A stretch of DNA of 64,000 nt from Przewalskia tangutica. Taxonomy: Eukaryota; Streptophyta; Magnoliopsida; Solanales; Solanaceae. The translations under genes and the position numbers were made by a program. Position 1 is the stretch's first letter; each line of letters starts with the position of its first letter. Under the pieces are notes generated by a model. The model saw nothing but the letters and a program-made list of their open reading frames with translations. It did not search any database and was not told the origin of the DNA. The stretch spans positions 992,001 to 1,056,000 of the forward strand of contig JAQGDG010000047.1 of assembly GCA_029844215.1 (NCBI GenBank), written 5' to 3'. This document shows, in pieces, positions 46,806 to 57,741 of the stretch.

Positions 46806-47897
46806 TGTTACACCCCGGAAATTTCCAGGATAGGTTTATAAGAACGTACGTAAGAACTCAAATGTTAAGATTTGAGACGAGTAACATTTATCGGAATTTT
46901 GGAATTTGTCGGAAAACGAAATATTGCGACGAACGGGAGGGCGACACGTGTCACCCCCCTTAATGGTCTTGGACGAAATTGACATGGGGAAATGGTCATT
47001 TGACCATAATTTAAAAGACCAAGTCTTGCAAAGGCAAGAGCTTGACATTGTTGACTAAGTCAAATGCCACTTGGCTTGATCCTTGTGAAAAGCATCCTAA
47101 CCACCCATTTGTTCTAATCTTGACCCTCCATCTTGTTATATATGTATACTAGTGCAAGACAAGCTTCAACACTTAGACAAATTTTACAAAAAATCTTGAA
47201 GAACACAATAGAGGCTCTCGGGTTTGCTATAGGGTTTCAAGAGAAAAAAATTGTTTGTTGTCCAATAATCTCCCCACTTTAAACCAAGGTACCTAAGGGT
47301 ATTATAAGTGTATCTTTATAGAAAGATCCCGGAAAAATGGTGTTTTCGTATTAGTCGCAAGGCGGAAACTAAAGGAGTTCTTCAACTTTGAAGTTGGAAC
47401 TTGGAGATAAGTTCTTCATAAGTTTCTAAGGGTTGCTTGGAGTGAATTGGAACGTCGAAAAGAGGAGCTAAAGTTTCTAAGGATCGACTTGTAAACTTGG
47501 ATCATATTTGGGCTAAATGAGGTATAATCTTCGTCTTACTTTTGTAATTGAAGATTCCATGTTATTATAAGTCAGAAATGATCAAGTGCTATGTGTTATG
47601 AAGTTTGATAAGTGTTATGGAAATTTGGAAGCTCGAATCCGAAAATGACATGTTTAGCCATTTGAAATTGAAATACAATTTGGTCGATAATTAGAATCGT
47701 CGCATGTTATCTACTTGAAGATTATAGTTGTTATAATCAATTGCGGCCTTATAACATGTTATACTAAACAACTTGGATTGAAAAGAAATTGGAAGAAGAA
47801 TTGGTATTGTTGCCCTATTGCCGAATTGACATTGTAGTTTAGACTAGTTTGTTATATATTGTGGGGCGGAATTTTACATGTCTTGATTAAGCGTGTA
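46806..47897 (+). repeat. E1 3' LTR, piece 1
   Basis: Plus-strand LTR start TGTTACACCCCGGAAATTTCC. It contains TATATA at 47137-47144, a possible core promoter, and homology in inverted orientation to E9 (47640-47870 against 60250-60030). It is interrupted at 47897 by E8 and resumes near 57399. Confidence 0.84.
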
Positions 47898-50800
47898 TGT
47901 CACGACCCAAACCCGGGCCCGTGACTGGTGCCTTACCCCGGGCACCCTAGTGACACAACATCAGAGTAATCAGCGGAACATAAAACACATACATGAAACA
48001 AGTGAAGTACAAAACAGAAATCTGAGGAAAGCTTGCCTTTCGGCATATATAAATAACCACTTTTACAAAAGAACAGTTTAATCCTTTTTACAAACCCTGC
48101 CCACAACAAGATTACATGCACTTAAGAAATGATACGACAACAACGACGGACAGTGGTTCGTCATACCCCTGAATGTAAGCACTTACAACAACAGGGGACT
48201 ATACCAAGATAAGCCTCCGGAGAAACGGAGCTTCCCAAAAGCTGAACTGTGACCCTAAGAGCGAGGATCAACGACTGGTGTACCTTTACCTGCGGCATGA
48301 ACGCAGCCCCCCGAAGGAGGTCAGTACAACAGGTACCGAGTATGTGAAACTGAAAATAAATACTGTAAATGAAATCATAGTAGTCTATACAAAGCAGGAG
48401 ACATGTATGATAACCAAACTACAGTTTTACAATAACTAAGCAGTCATATCAAGTCAGGGACTCACGCCCTCAAGTCATCACAAAAGAACATAACAGTGGG
48501 TCTCACGCCCACAACATCAATCGTGCCCGTGGGACACATTCCTCACTGCCGGCAGTTTATGATATAAAAGCACCAAGGAACACACATGAACACCAGGTCC
48601 CACCTGTGCCATAATAACACCGTACGGGGTAAGTACGAAGGCATAGCCGACTACTAACACCCACAGTACCAACAAGGTCATGAACTGTATCATAAGATCT
48701 GTCTAGACCGTCACATGATCAAAGCTGGCCACGTGCCCGCAGTATCTAATGTGCGCGTCTAGTCCTGGAACTTCCCGCAGCTCCGCATAGGCCAATCTCT
48801 TCGGCCCGCATGAGGCATTCCCCGCATCGAGGGTAGCTACTCCCCGGCATCGTCCTGGACTTCCGAGTCCGCATGGCCACGCGACCGCATGCCCATAAAG
48901 GACGACACTAACCTCGAACTCGTAGCTCCGCGATAGGCCCCGACTGCATGAGGTATTCTCGAATCATAGGTCCATCGACCGCCGAAGTCTACCCCGCATC
49001 GGAGGGCAGCTTAACCCCTAATCATCTCAAGAGATGAATGCCACAATACTATCATAACGATCGATAGTTAATAAGCACAATCAAGGAAACCCTTTACACA
49101 AACATCACAAGATACTAACACACGTAGATCCTAACACGCTTACTTATCAAAGCAACAAGAAAGTATTACAAGGCTATCACAAACCAATACAATCAAGTTG
49201 TTCACACAAGGTACTTCCTACTATATGATTAACAAGATCGGGTTTTATCCCCAAAGTACTTCATACATTAACTCTTTAAAAGATACGTTACTTTCACAAA
49301 AGTCACACAATACCGTAGTATAAAAATAGAGTGACTATCTTTTAAAGTAAATCAATTACTTCTCTTTGTAAAATCAAGTAGCAACATTCTTTTCCAATGT
49401 TCAAGTTTGCCTAATTTCCAATGTTCAAGTTTCGCCAAAGTGGTTTCGTAGTTCATAGTATTAATCACTTAAGAATATCATTTTCTTTAAGCCATCCGAG
49501 AAACATAAGCCTTATATGTGAGTAGGATATTCTTGTTTATATAAATCTTATTACAAATCATGATCTAGGAAATATCATTTTGTCTCATCTTAGCTTCTAT
49601 GCAGATGGAAGTTTCTACCGGTTTTAATAATACTTAATTATTCAAAACATTTCCTTTTATTAACGCTGCAGTTGGTTTGTCGATACACATTCGATTCAAA
49701 TCAAGAAACATTCTTAAGTCGTTATACCTAACTTCCCATAAAGCTAGTATAACTCTTAAGTTTTCAAAACCAAATATTACTTCTTCTTTCAAAATGATTC
49801 AAAAATCTTTTGAAATACTTCAAGTTCTTTATTAACACATAACAAGCCGCTTATAGTTCTAATCGCTACCTTTAAAACCACATGTATTTTCTTACCAACA
49901 TAAAGTCATATAACCAACTTCCCATAAAGCCGTTATAACACTTTATGTTTTACACCAATCAAATACATTTAACACATGTACGCCTACCGCATTACATAGT
50001 TCACACATATCATGCTAGAAGAGATAGGAAGAGGTTCACATACCTCGCGACGAGTATCGACTAATAGCAAAACGCCCAAGTACTTCCAAACGCCGCTACT
50101 CCTAGCCAAGTAGATCGCGCCACACGTAGTACTTCAACCTATAAGGCCACAAGGCGCTTATTAACATTTAGATCTCATCGAGAACATTCTACCGAAAATT
50201 CGCAGACTTCCCCGCAAATGCAGAAATCTCTCTCTCAATCGAGGCCGCTACCAAGCCAACCAGTGGGGTTACACGCCTAACCCTAACTGCACAATTCTAC
50301 TCCATGGTACAACTACACAAGTTCATCGTAATACAGCCTATGTAATTACAACAAGATTCTTCTTTAAATTCAGCTTAAGTCGCAAGACATTGCCGTAAGT
50401 ATTATTCAAAGCTTAAGTCAAAAGACATTGCCGATAACTACGTTCAGTTCTATATACAGTATACTTCAACTATATATTCTAACAATATGTAATTTCCAAT
50501 TACAATAGAGGGACAAGATATTTACCTCGATAAGCCCATAATTATCCAAGTTATAATGTCGATCCTGGGCAATCGCTAGCTCAACTCCGAGCGCCCAACC
50601 CGCTCTAAACCACCCTTAGAAGTTCTAACCAACTTCTACACAATACTCCAACTGACTATGGAGATTTTCCTGTGGTTTCGGTTTGGTGACCGACTGAAGT
50701 ATAATAGTATATCCGGCTTTTCATATAGGTATAACCTTAGAATACTACAAGGTATAAGGCTAAGGTAATTTGGGCATTATAACAATACTTTTGAGAGTAT

Positions 50801-51382
50801 TTCTACCAAGAGAGGGGGGTGTATTATACGAGACAACTAGGCTAGGGGGGGGGTACCCCACGGCCACACTACAAGGAGGGGGGACGAAGGCTCTGCCATG
50901 GGCCTTTCAAAGGGAGAGGGGCTCTTGGACGAGAGTCAACAAGAGGGGAGGGGGAGGATTTCTAAGACTTAGAACATTTTAGGATGAATAAGTCTTCCAA
51001 AGGGGTGGGTATTTATAGGCCTAGCAAAGGCCAACCAATGGCCAAGATCTTGCCAAGTGCACCTTATCCATCTACCACAAAAATATCCTACCAACCCCTT
51101 GACCAACAATGGCCAATTCGTCCACCTCTTTACCGCCTAACGCACCAATGGGAGGGTGACAAGTGTCGCCTCTCGTTGGCCAAAAATGTTTCGCCTCTCT
51201 AAAAATCCGCAAAAATTATAAACGACATAGCCTAAATTCCCTACGAAAGTCGTGGAAAACGCTTTTAAAAACGACTCTAACCGGGTGTTGTGCACAAAAT
51301 TAATTCGGCCAAGCCTTATTCTCAAGTTCAAATTTTCTACGTACGTCCTCACGTACATACTCTGGAAATACGGGGTATAACA
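47898..51382 (-). repeat. E8 3' LTR
   Basis: A 3485 bp LTR starting TGTCACGACCCAAACCCGG. Landmarks: CG-rich repetitive zone 48760-49020, conserved module 49908-49947, G-rich tract 50808-50960, TATA box 51010-51017, end ggggtataaca at 51382. Confidence 0.9.
51010..51017 (-). promoter_or_regulatory. E8 3' LTR TATA box
   Basis: TATAAATA on the minus strand (gggtatttataggcc on plus). Confidence 0.6.
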
Positions 51383-51417
51383 TTCTCCCCTCCTTAGAAA
51401 CATTCGTCCCGAATGTT
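51383..51417 (-). other. E8 polypurine tract and hairpin
   Basis: Reverse complement: AACATTCGGGACGAATGTT, then tctaaggaggggagaa against the LTR. Confidence 0.75.
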
Positions 51418-51664
51418 CCTTCTAAATCTCAAGACAAACGCGCGCCAGGATAGTCTTCACTGCTATACTTACGAAAACAATCCTGCCACACCTGGCCACA
51501 GAAACACCCGCGCACATACTTCTATCTAAGTCCATGAGGAAACACCTCTAATCATCACCACAAAACACTTCTCACCGGGGTCTAAAATATACTTCCTTCG
51601 TGACCTTCTCTTTACAAAAGAAATGATCACATCTATGCTCGCCATACATGCTCGCTTCTCTCTT

Positions 51665-52330
51665 TACTCGTCAGAGATACCACTTTGTCACTTTGCTCGA
51701 GGCATTAACCTTCTCAGCGACCCAACAAATGGTAATCGGGTCGCTATGATCCTCGAGGATGTCGATACCGAACTCTTTCCACATTTCTCGACATCGCCAG
51801 CTTCCAAAACTCGGCTACTATCTCTAACGTGGTCATCATTGCTGGAACACTCTAGATGGATCTCCGATACTTTTCCGATCATAACAATACGAAGATCGGA
51901 CGCATACCTCTCCTAAGTCGGACGGCAAAGCTAACATATAGGCAACCCGCCTATTCTTCACATGAACTCAAAAGGCCCAAAGTAACTCGGCTAAGTTCCT
52001 CTGCTTTCCAAAACTCGCCACACCCTAACCGGGTGGTACATTCAAGAAGACCGCCAACTCAACTCTAAACGCCGCCGATCATCCGCACGATTTCTCGTGA
52101 GCTGCCGAACCTCTTCTAGACAAGCTTTACCCTATCCACACCACCGGGACAAGCTCAACCAACTAATCAACCTTGCCAACATCGAACCAATCGACCGGCA
52201 ATTTTACACTTCCGCCCCAACAAGGCCTCATAAGGCGACACTCGAAAACTGTAATGGTAGCTTAAACACTCCCTCCGCAGGAGACAACAATCCCCACAAC
52301 TACCTCTGAAATACACACACTGGCCCGAGG
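51665..52330 (-). pseudogene. pol: E8 integrase C-terminal relic with fossil PBS/LTR-like joint
   Basis: 51840-52330 is a diverged copy of the integrase C-terminal half. Plus-strand landmarks shared with E5/E10 are tggatctccgata, agatcggacggca, accgggtg, ttaccctatcca, catcgaacca and aacaaggcctcataaggcga, in the same order and spacing. It is far more diverged from E5/E6/E10 than those are from each other. At 51665-51690 the string cagagataccactttgtcac resembles a PBS followed by an LTR end, which is out of place inside an internal region. The chromodomain is absent. The piece is non-functional. Confidence 0.6.
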
Positions 52331-53045
52331 GCGACTGCGATTCTCGCGACTCACCCGAAGTTCTTAACCTCGCTGTAAAACTTCAAACAAAAACAGCCGC
52401 ACTGGCTCCACTCGCCTTAAGGTGAAGGTAGGCACCCCTGCAGCCTTACAACCTTCTCGATAACTCAACACAGCCGAGTAAACGGTCCCCGATCAAGAAC
52501 ATGACGGGCTGCCCTCATCGCCCGACCACATCGGTCGAACGCATCCACGAATTCGCACGTTAACTAAACTGGGCCTAACACCTCACAACCCTAACACAAG
52601 CGAGGACCCCACAACCTGACCCCACCACCAAACCTGCCGCGGGTTGACCCGCAACGTGGCCTCAACCCGACCCGGCAACGCGCACAATATTAGCTCCCCG
52701 AAGGAAAAATCTCACTAATCACGTTACAAAAACCTAGCGGTCTACCCTCTTTCATTTCACACTACTCAGGGACTTATCCCACAAACGTAGCTCACGTGCA
52801 CTATGCACTCCTATAAGGATAAAACATAACACTACACCTTTACCCGAGATGGCCTTACCTCTAAGGTCTTTACGTAAAACATTCTAAGGCTCACACCTTC
52901 TCTATCCCCCAAAATCTTACTCGGTTAACTAACCAAGATTTCTAATCACAACTAACACACTGCTATCAGAACATAGCACTTAAGGTATACTCACCTTATC
53001 ACATAAACAAAACTCTAGAGGGTTAAAGATATATCTATATCTACT
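52331..53045 (-). other. E8 non-coding internal block
   Basis: No pol motif. 52490-52700 aligns with the E4 non-coding block (cgcatccacgaattcgc, aaactgggcct, cgcgggttgacccgc). 53020-53045 gives the same approach to gag as E4 (gggttaaagatatat against gggttaaggatatac). Confidence 0.65.
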
Positions 53046-53049
53046 GCTT

Positions 53050-53781
53050 CACTCCCCTTAGTCGTTCTAATCAAACTCGCCTGTAGGGCGATAGTGAGGA
53101 GATGACAAACTACCCACCGATCTCAAGGCTAAGTCCTCCTACAAGGACACTCTTCGACACTGCACTCGACGCCATGTACAACAAGTACCAACCTAAAAGA
53201 TGACATTCCCGGATGACGCGTCACATCGCGAACCTAAGCCCGGAGTTCGACCAACTCCCGCACACCCCGAACGCCCCGAATTTGTAGAAGACCACTCGCA
53301 CCGGGCGAGGTGCATATCTAACTCGCCGGGAGGTGACTCGCCTCGAAAGTTACCAAAGGACCTTGCCGCTCGCCTCTCTTCTCGCCCTTCGTTAACCCGC
53401 CGATCTCTACATCGCCTCGGCCGCCGCGATAAGCCCGCATACGTGCCATGCTCAAGCCTAATCAAGAATTACTTGCACAACCTCTTTAGATAGTCCTCAA
53501 GACTCGCAGACATCGGTATACTCTCCGTAGCCAAATCTATAGCTAGTAATGTGGTTGTCTCTGGCAATCTATATTCACTGTTCCTTGCCGCGAACCGGCG
53601 TTCATATATCATGGCCGCAGCAGGATCGCCGCTGCCGTACAACTCACTGGGCTAGTGACGCCGCAGAAATCCCGAATGAAGCACTACCCTAGGTAAAGAT
53701 CGGGCTCGCGCCGCAACCTCTCGAACTCTACTGCAGCCTCCTCGGCCGCTTTGCCTCCCGCCGGTTCTACGCTGGAGGCAT
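53050..53781 (-). pseudogene. gag: E8 gag relic, shortened
   Basis: The start context ATGCCTCCAGCG is at 53781, with a stop almost at once through a frame break. 53195-53400 aligns with the gag 3' half of E4 (41580-41740), including the plus-strand words gtagaagaccactc and gaaagt-accaaaggacc. Some 450 bp of capsid sequence present in E4 is missing. No protease or RT follows. The 97- and 90-codon frames at 53193-53493 on either strand do not correspond to the Gag frame. Confidence 0.6.
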
Positions 53782-53961
53782 AACGGTAAGGAAAGAAATA
53801 CGTTAGAGGTCCAACTTACAACACACTCTAAGGCACGATCTCGAGTGAGAAGAATAGAAACCAATCCTAAAATATCCTATAGCCTCTCGATTATCATGGT
53901 GCACAACACACCGATAATCAAGACTTATCGATACGGTTCAGACACTTTCCGAGGATTAATC

Positions 53962-53972
53962 GCTCGATACCA
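53962..53972 (-). other. E8 primer-binding site
   Basis: Reverse complement tggtatcgagc, CAG reduced to CG; separated from the LTR by three bases. Confidence 0.7.
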
Positions 53973-53975
53973 CTT

Positions 53976-56900
53976 TGTCACGACTCAAACCCGGCCCGCG
54001 GATCGTGCCTTACCCTGCACCCTAGTGACACAACATCGAGTAATCACGAACATAAAACACATACATGAAACAAGTGAAGTACAAAATGTAAATTGAGGAA
54101 AGCTTGCCTTTCGATATATAAATAACCACTTTACAAAAGAACGGTTTAATCCTTTTTACAAACCCCGCCACAACAAGATTACGCACTTCTAAGAAATGAT
54201 ACGATAACAACGACGGACAGGCCGCCATACCCCGAATGTAAGCACTTACAACAACAGGGACTATACGAAGATAAGCCTCCGAGAAACGAGCTTCCCAAAA
54301 GTCAACTTTGACCCTAAGAGCGAGGATCAACGATCATGTACCTTTACTGCAGATGAACGCAGCCCCGGCGAGGTCAAGACAACAGTACCGAGTATGTGAA
54401 ATCAAAATAAATATCAGAATGAAATCATAGTAGTCTATACAAAGCGGTGAGACATGTATGATAACCAAACTACTGATTTACAATAACTAGCGATATATCA
54501 AGTCGTGGACTCACGCCTCAAGTCATCACAAAAGAACATAACAATGGGTCTCACGCCCACAACATCAATCGTGCTGGGACACATTCTCACCGCCATAGCT
54601 TTATGATATAAAAGCACCAAGGAACACATGAACACCGTGTCCCACTGTGCCATAATAACACCGTGACGGTAAGTAAGGCATAGCCAAATACTAACACCCA
54701 CGCATTAACAAGGTCATGAATCAGATTATAAGATCCGCCTGCATCATTACATGATCAAAGCCGCCACTTGCCCGCAGTATCTAATGTGCGCGCCTAGTCC
54801 TGGAACTTCCCGCAGCTCCGCATAGGCCAATCTCTTCGGCCCGCATGAGGCATTCCCCGCATCGAGGGTAGCTACTCCCAAGATCGCCCCGACTTCCGAG
54901 TCCGCATGGCCACAAGGACCGCATGCCCATAAAGGACGACACTAACTCGAACTCTCGTAGCCCGCATAGGCCCGGGACTGCATGAGGTATTCTCGAATCA
55001 TGTGTCCATCGACCCGCCCGAGTCTACCCCGTGACGGAGGGCGCCTAACCCCTAATCATCTCAAGAGATGAATGCCACAATACTATCATAACGACTGATA
55101 GTTAATAAGCACAATCAAGGGAAACCCCTTTACACAAACATCACAAGATACTAACACACGTAGCATCCTAACACGTTTACTTATCAAAGCAACAAGAAAG
55201 TATTACAAGGCTATCACAAACCAATACAATCAAGTTGTTCACACAAGGTACTTCCTACTATATGATTAACAAGATCGGGTTTATCCCCAAAGTACTTCAT
55301 ACATTAACTCTTTAAAAGATACGCTACTTCACAAGAGTCACACAATACCCGTAGTATAAAAATAGAGTGACTATCTTTTTAAAGTAAATCAAGTACTTCT
55401 CTTTGTAAAATCAAGTAGCAACATTCTTTTCCAATGTTCAAGTTTGCCTAATTTCCAATGTTCAAGTTTCTCAGTTTTCGAAAGGGTTTCGTAGTTCATA
55501 GTATTAATCACTTAAGAATATCATTATATTTTAAGCCATCTGAGAAACATAAGCCTTATATGAGTAGATATTCTTGTTTATATAAATCTTATTACAAAGC
55601 TTATGATCTAGGAAATATCATTTTGTCTCATCTTAGCTTCTATGCAGATGGAAGTTTCTACCGGTTTTAATAATACTTAATTATTCAAAACATTTCCTTT
55701 TATTAACGCCGCATGGTTTGTCGATACACATTCGATTTCCAAATCAAGAAAACATTCTTAAGTCGTTATACCTAACTTCCCATAAAGCTAGTATAACTCT
55801 TAAGTTTTCAAAACCAAATATTACTTCTTCTTTCAAAATGATTCAAAATCTTTTGAAATACTTCAAGTTCTTTATTAACACATAACAAGCCGCTTATAGT
55901 TCTAATCGCTACCTTTTAAAACCACATGTATTTTCTTACCAACATAAAGTCGTTATAACCAACTTCCCATAAAGCCGTTATAACACTTTATGTTTTACAC
56001 CAATCAAATACATTTAACACATGCACGCCTACCGCACTACATAGTTCACACATATCATGCTAGAAGAGATAGGAAGAGGTTCACATACCGCGACGAGTAT
56101 CGACTAATAGCAAAACGCTCCAAGTACTTCCAAACGCCGCTACTCCTAAGCCAAGTAGATCGCGCCACACGTAGTACTTCAACCTATAAGGCCACAAGGC
56201 GCTTTATTAACATTTAGATCTCATCAGAGAACATTCTACCGAAATTCGAAGACTTCCCCGCAATAAACAGAAATCTCCTCCTCAATCGAGGCCGCTACCA
56301 AGCCAACCGTGGGGTTACACGCCTAACCCTAACGGGTACAATTCTACCCATGGTACAACTACACAAGTCTATCAGAATACGTTCTATGTAATTACAGCTC
56401 AAGATTCTTCTTTAAATTCAGCTTAAGTCGCAAAGACATTGCTGTAAGTATTATTCAGCTTAAGTCAAAAGACATTGCCGATAACTACGCTCAGTTCTAT
56501 ATACGATACTTCAACTATATATTCTAACAATATGTAATTTCCAATTACAATAGAGGACAAGATATTTACCTCGATAAGCCCATAATTATCCAAGTTATAA
56601 TGTCGATCCCGGCAATCGCTTAGCTCCAACTCCGAGCGCCCAACCCGCTCTAAACCACCCTTAGAAGTTCTAACCAACTTCTACACAATACTCAAACCGA
56701 CTATGGAGATTTTCCTAGGGTTTCGGTTTGACCGACGGAAGTATAATAGTATATCCGGCTTTTCAGATAGGTATAACCTTAGAATACTACAAGGTATAAG
56801 GCTAAGGTAATTGGGCATTATAACAATACTTTGAGAGTATTTCTACCAAGAGAGGGTGTATTATACGAGACAACTAGGCTAGTGGGGTACCCCACTACCA

Positions 56901-57398
56901 CACTACAAGGAGGGGAAGAAGGCTCTCGCCAAGGGGGCCTTTCAAAGGGGAGGGCTCTGGACGAGAGTCAACAAGAGGGGAGTGGGAGGATTTCTAAGAC
57001 TTAGAACATTTTAGGATGAATAAGTCTTCCAAAGGGGCGGGTATTTATAGTCTAGCAAAGGCCAACCAATGGCCAAGATCTTGCCAAGTGCACCTTATCC
57101 ATCTACCACAAAAATATCCTACCAACCCTTGACCAACAATGGCCAATTCGCCCACCTCTTTACCGCCTAACGCACCAACGGAGGTGACAAGTGTCGCCTC
57201 TCGCTGCCAAAAATGTTTCGCCTCTCGGAAAAATCCGCAAAAATTATAAACGACATAGCCTAAATTCCCTACGAAAGTCGTGGAAAACGCTTCGTCGAAA
57301 AACGACTCTAACCGTGTTGTGCACAAAATTAATTCGCCAAGCCTTATTCTCAAGTTCAAATTTTCTACGCCCTCACGCATATACTGAAATACGGTATA
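53976..57398 (-). repeat. E8 5' LTR
   Basis: About 3.42 kb, collinear with 47898-51382. Differences from its partner are mainly one- to three-base losses at CAG/CTG sites and short homopolymers. TATA box at 57042-57049. The end reads acggtata, lacking the final aca. Confidence 0.88.
57042..57049 (-). promoter_or_regulatory. E8 5' LTR TATA box
   Basis: TATAAATA on the minus strand (gggtatttatagtc on plus). Confidence 0.6.
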
Positions 57399-57741
57399 TA
57401 AAGGTAATCCTCATTGTTAACTAATTTGTTGGGCCTTAAATGTGGCGTGTTTGGTTATTGTATTCTACTTGAAAAAGTGGCAAGTGAGTAGAAACAAAGG
57501 AGGTGTCATCCGATTTTCCGTAGAATTTGTAGACTTTCACTTATAATATTCTACGCTTGAAGTAAGATGTTAATAGACGACTATGGTCATTATAGGTTGA
57601 CATACTACGACGTGAATCGACTTAGCAAGTGGATTAAACCAAGAGGTATGTGGAACTTTCTTATCTCTCGAGCATGAATAAGTTGTAAATGTATAGTACG
57701 GTAGACGACAAGATTTTGACAATCTAGGTCCATTTGATATC
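57399..57741 (+). repeat. E1 3' LTR, piece 2
   Basis: Plus-strand LTR resumes (gttgggccttaaatgtggcg, then the aaagtggcaagtgagtagaaac block also found in E2 and E7). It stops at 57741, where a minus LTR (E9) begins. Confidence 0.75.

Larger units (their letters stand above)
47898..57398 (-). mobile_element. E8: non-autonomous chromovirus LTR retrotransposon in E1 3' LTR
   Basis: Reads leftward: 5' LTR 53976-57398, PBS 53962-53972, gag relic, mixed internal region and PPT at 51383, then 3' LTR 47898-51382. LTRs are about 3.4-3.5 kb and internal DNA about 2.6 kb. The left flank is gtgta (47893-47897). At the right joint the sequence reads acggtatataaagg, so the LTR end plus TSD have apparently lost about six bases, and the duplication is only partly visible (ta). 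The E1 LTR continuity across the insertion is confirmed by the inverted E9 copy (ggcgtgtaatcccc near 60020). Confidence 0.86.

Noticed and set aside
53193..53493. Overlapping 90- and 97-codon frames on both strands
   Set aside because: The DNA aligns with gag of E4, but neither frame reads as Gag; GC-rich DNA with few stops explains both.
47897..57405. Exact 5-bp duplication gtgta for E8
   Set aside because: Only the left copy is clear; the right joint reads acggtatataaagg with bases missing, so I do not claim the full duplication.
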